64,000 nt of DNA, taken from NCBI RefSeq assembly GCF_032062135.1, contig NC_092861.1, positions 64,769,608 through 64,833,607 of the forward strand. Direction: 5' to 3'. Below the pieces are notes generated by a model. The model was given only the letters and a program-made list of their open reading frames with translations, did no database searches and was not told where the DNA came from. This stretch comes from Pyxicephalus adspersus. Taxonomy: Eukaryota > Chordata > Amphibia > Anura > Pyxicephalidae. This document shows, piece by piece, positions 60,472 to 64,000 of the stretch (within the stretch, counting starts at the first letter, position 1; every line of letters begins with the position of its first letter). The translations under genes were made by a program, and so were the position numbers.

Positions 60472-62440
60472 CTGTAAAGTTTACATGTTTACTTGTACGG
60501 TGCTGAACTGCACTCAAACTATGGACATTATATTATTTACATGTTCTTAACAAACAGTAAAAAAGATTTACTACAAGACAATCCTGACTCATTTAACAGT
60601 TTACAACATCAGGTCAGGCCAGCTAAAACTTATTTGACTTTTTTTTATCGTTATGCAAACTAAATCACTTTAAACCTGAGTGATAAAAGGGTGTTATCCT
60701 AAAAAAAACACATGGAAAGGACCCACCACAGAATAAATGCTGCATATTTTCCAAGGAGAGCATTTAGACACAGCACATTCTTAATGCATGACTAAGGCAA
60801 GAAAAAAATAAGATGCATAGTTCCAACCTTCCTAACACAAGGCTACAATAAGTTTAGACAAAATATGGGATAAAAGAAACAGGCTGTCATTACGAACCTT
60901 TAGCTGCCTTGCATTCTTGTTCCAAATCCTCCTTGTTCTAAGACAGCCAAGCAACTATATCTAAACTATCTTACAATAGTAAGTAAATACCTCGGATGAA
61001 CAACACAGAACATGTTACACAGAGTTACATTATCATCAGAAATGGTGAACACCTCTAGGAAAGCAGAAGTTTTGGTAGTTTGCTGGTCTGGGACATGCAG
61101 GTATGTGTTACAGAGCAACAGACATCAGCGGTGAGCTTACAGAAGCATGTTTCCCTGCCCATCAATCTTGGAAGGGTTATAAGGTCATTTCCAAACAAAA
61201 TTTAGGTTCATGACTCTACAATTGGAAATTGAAATACTAAACAAGTATGGCTGTATGTATGTAGGTAAGAATGTACTTGTGTTTTCACACATGGCTCCTT
61301 CATTTTTGTAAAATAAAAATTGACATGGTGGAATCTGTTGTGTGCCGTTTTACACCTGGGGCTAACGTTATTTCATTTTGGAGCATAGTAAGAACCAGTT
61401 GATTTTTGTATTATTATATCATTATATGTAAAACCTTAGGATGAAACAAAGTGTACTTTCTTTTTTAACATTAACATCAACAGTATTTCTCTCAGCACTG
61501 TTTTATAAAAACAGCAGAAAATAATATGATCAAATTAATAGAAAAACACCATCTGAAAAGAGTATCTTATTTACACATCAAGTGAACCTGTGGAAGTACA
61601 GTCTGGCATATCATAAAATAAAATCCTATTCCCCATCTTCTTAATGACTATACAGTATACTACTTGTCTTGGCCCAAAGTAATGTAATTTGTAAAAAACA
61701 CAAATTCCTCACTTGCATAGTAGTTAGTGTTGTTAGCAGCCATTGTGCGTGACTGGATCTTTTCCTATTTAAAAGGAGAGTTGTATTTGTAAAAAAAAAA
61801 AAAAAACATTCTGATGGTTCAGATCAGTTTCCATGTCAGGCAGAACTTTCCCTATTCATTTATGTATCAATTAGAAGTTTATCTCTGGCTTTCTGTACTT
61901 TAAAGCAAAGTAAGAAAATCACTTCACAGTGTGGTTGGCAGGCTACAGATGATGTGATGTGAAACTAGTCAGTTTACTAACTTCAAACTCCTGCTGCTAA
62001 GGACATTATGGCAGCTTCACCCTCATATCAGTTTATGCTTCCTGAAGTGGATGTAGGGCTCTCGAGAATATCACAGTACCAAGCTTCACAAGGAGGCCTC
62101 CAAGTACCAAAAATGTCACTTTGGTTGTATTGCTGATGGAATTTTTTGATACTGAATTTTGGAGTTTTGGCTATTTGTATGCTTTGCACCTACCCTTGGG
62201 ATTACCCATAATGGCAATAATGACACCTAAATGAAGACAAGCACCATCCACAACAGCCATACAGTGTAGGAAGCCCATCCAGAGCGGTCCCTGCATCAGG
62301 CACGTCTGTATCGATATCTAAGTCTATAATAAAGAGAAGACTGCATGAAAGTAAATACAGAGGGTGCACTGCAAGGTGCAAGACACTCATAAGCCTCAAG
62401 AATAGAAAGGCTAGATTGGACTTTGCTTAAAAAAATCTAA
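60472..62440 (-). other. rab23 5' intron or upstream DNA
   Basis: A non-coding first exon and promoter must lie upstream of 60471, but no GC-rich promoter block was found to the end of the window. The sequence is AT-rich, with an A-run at 61791-61807. Confidence 0.4.
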
Positions 62441-62454
62441 AAAAAAAAAAAAAG

Positions 62455-62600
62455 CCAGCACTGTTGAGGAAAAACATTCCTTGGACAGATGAAACCAAGA
62501 TCAACCTTTACCAGAATGATGGAAAAAACAAAGTATAGAGAAGGCATGGAACAGTTGTTTTACTTAAAATGAAATTTGGTAATGTACAGAACCAAAATTA
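62455..62600 (+). mobile_element. Tc1-like transposase remnant
   Basis: One plus-strand frame reads FLGQMKPR-like, with the better frame giving FPWTDETKINLYQNDGKNKV followed by a WREGMEQL-like stretch. TDETK with a downstream VWR corresponds to the second catalytic Asp region of Tc1 transposases (SDETKIELFG...VWR). It is short and frame-broken. Confidence 0.5.
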
Positions 62601-63989
62601 GAAAAAAGTTGTCTCTCCAAAAATTTATGGACCTAACTTTATATATCAAGATGAGGAGAGGTGCAGTTAAAGCAGCCCTAAATTGCTTTAGTAGAAAAGT
62701 GTTTGCAGGTAAGTTCTGGAAGAAAAAAAGTGACAGTGAAGAGGAGTGTAGCCTTCAAATTGCTGCTGTAGGGCATATGGGAGTTAAGTGTGCCAAGATG
62801 TACAAAAATAACCTTCATATTTGTATATAATTGCAAGTGCATTAGGGGCTCCAAAAGTGTATATTCCACTTTAAGGGAAGCCGTTTCCTTGGCAAATAAA
62901 AAATAACGTGATATTTTCTCTACCTATACCATTCAATCATTATAATAAGCTCACGGGCAAAGAAAGAATCTTTGAGGTTGGGTTCACATTGCAAAATGTA
63001 TGGTAACTTGCATGTAGGTGGTAATGGGCACATATTGTTTCCTTTTGAGGAACACTTTTATGAAAAAGCCTCATAAAAAAGAAAGGGAACTTGCAATCCT
63101 TCTTTATGCAGTAAAACACATTGTGAATAGACCCTAAAACTCTACAACTCTTTTGAGCTAGAAACTTAATGTTGGAATGCTAACATATGTTACCATCACC
63201 CTCCGTAAGGCTTGTGATTAGGTGCTATAGCACGAAATGTGTCTAGGCATTTGACACTGTGTAAGCCTGTGAAGCCTGAATAAAAGCCTCCCAGCGTTTT
63301 CATCACATATGTAATCTCCAGTTTCGTTTCTTGTGGATTTGAAGTTGCAGTTGGCAAAGCTGAAGAAATCTGCAGCAATGTGATTAAAGCCAGCTCCCAG
63401 GTAGCAGCAGTAATTGTTTGTTTTACTTATTTTATATGTTACAAGTTTTCTTTCTCATGGTAACCATGTCTGGCTTTCTTAAATATGCTCAAAAGCTGAA
63501 AATATTGGAGGCAAGCGTATGGATGGACATGAACACTTACCCCTTGTCTGAGCCTTACTAGATCTAGAACTCCAAAAACTGTCCTCATAACAATTGCTGC
63601 ACACTAATGGATTTCATGCATTGTCTGAATTTTGGTTATAGGCTCTTTGGACTCCCACAGGGTCAAGAAGCCCAGGTCAAACAATGTACCAGGGGACAGA
63701 AGCATGCAGCAACTGGTACATAATACTAAAGGGTATTTTTATAAATTGTTCACCAGTCAATTCAACCGAGACTCAGTCGTTTATTCATTAGTTGATACAC
63801 TAGTTACTATCGTGACTGCTGTGAACTTTTGAAAATTTGTCACTAGGTAGCAGAGTCTTTAATATGAGTTTTGAGTTTTAATATGCAATGAAAAGGAGCA
63901 AAGCACAGGAGTTCAGAACGTGCTGTGCATGAAAATGCAGCCTAAATTATGGGTGAAAAATGTACAAATACGGCCCTAGGATGCAAGTT
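62601..63989. other. intergenic stretch, nothing recognised
   Basis: No exon or RNA gene is recognised. The open frames in it show no domain signature. Confidence 0.4.
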
Positions 63990-64000
63990 TTTAACCTCCC
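63990..64000. mobile_element. left edge of a TTAA-type MITE
   Basis: The window ends in tttaacctccc, the terminus of the TTAACCTCC/TTAACCCCC element family seen at 19417-19972 and near 20500. Only the first ten or so bases are present. Confidence 0.4.

Noticed and set aside
60422..60517. N-terminal extension of RAB23 upstream of 60421
   Set aside because: The family start MLEEDMEVAIK is at 60421, and an acceptor at 60472 shows the upstream part is intron.

Overview
The window reads as a frog (anuran, probably ranoid) nuclear chromosome segment. It is AT-rich, with intron-split vertebrate genes separated by long stretches of mobile-element debris: L1-like and CR1-like LINEs, hAT-, Tc1/mariner/pogo- and TTAA-type elements, tRNA-headed SINEs and foldback MITEs. 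Two assembly gaps (37393-37487 and 55407-56301) interrupt it. Nothing suggests prokaryotic or organellar DNA.

Three host genes are recognisable. bag2 (+ strand, exons at 6821-6930 and 8094-8488) encodes the Hsp70 co-chaperone BAG2; its first exon is not visible. rab23 (- strand, six coding exons between 60471 and 50098) is complete at 237 codons, with P-loop, WDTAG and NKID motifs and a CaaX-like end. Between them are pieces of znf451, a SUMO ligase gene: two adjacent zinc-finger exons on the - strand (38457-38583 and 39358-39511) and the two C-terminal exons on the + strand (40140-40187 and 42592-42644). Reading frames join perfectly at both junctions, but strand and order do not fit one transcript. 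In mammals the order is ZNF451-BAG2-RAB23, so the locus is rearranged or misassembled here.

Layout: 1-6.8 kb is bag2 intron or upstream DNA with MITEs and two adjacent microRNA-like hairpins (3995-4148). 6.8-9 kb holds the bag2 exons and 3' UTR. 9.3-11.2 kb is an L1 fragment. 11-23 kb is mostly MITEs, plus an orphan membrane-protein-like terminal exon (15159-15277) and a broken RING-finger copy (17561-18074). 23-31 kb is a nest of L1 fragments on both strands. 31-32.3 kb is a CR1-like LINE, a 105-bp piece of which was copied about 1 kb away with a 52-bp flanking duplication. 33.4-33.8 kb looks like a housekeeping promoter, followed by a roughly 92-bp-period minisatellite and another L1. 37.5-42.7 kb is the znf451 debris. 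45-49 kb holds an unrecognised coding-like segment and a mariner remnant. 50-60.5 kb is rab23, and the last 3.5 kb is intergenic or rab23 5' DNA.

The genes do not form an operon. BAG2 (chaperone-dependent ubiquitination), ZNF451 (SUMO2/3 conjugation) and RAB23 (ciliary and Hedgehog trafficking) are neighbours through ancestral synteny. The most unusual observations are the shuffled znf451 exons, the paired hairpins and the templated CR1 insertion.
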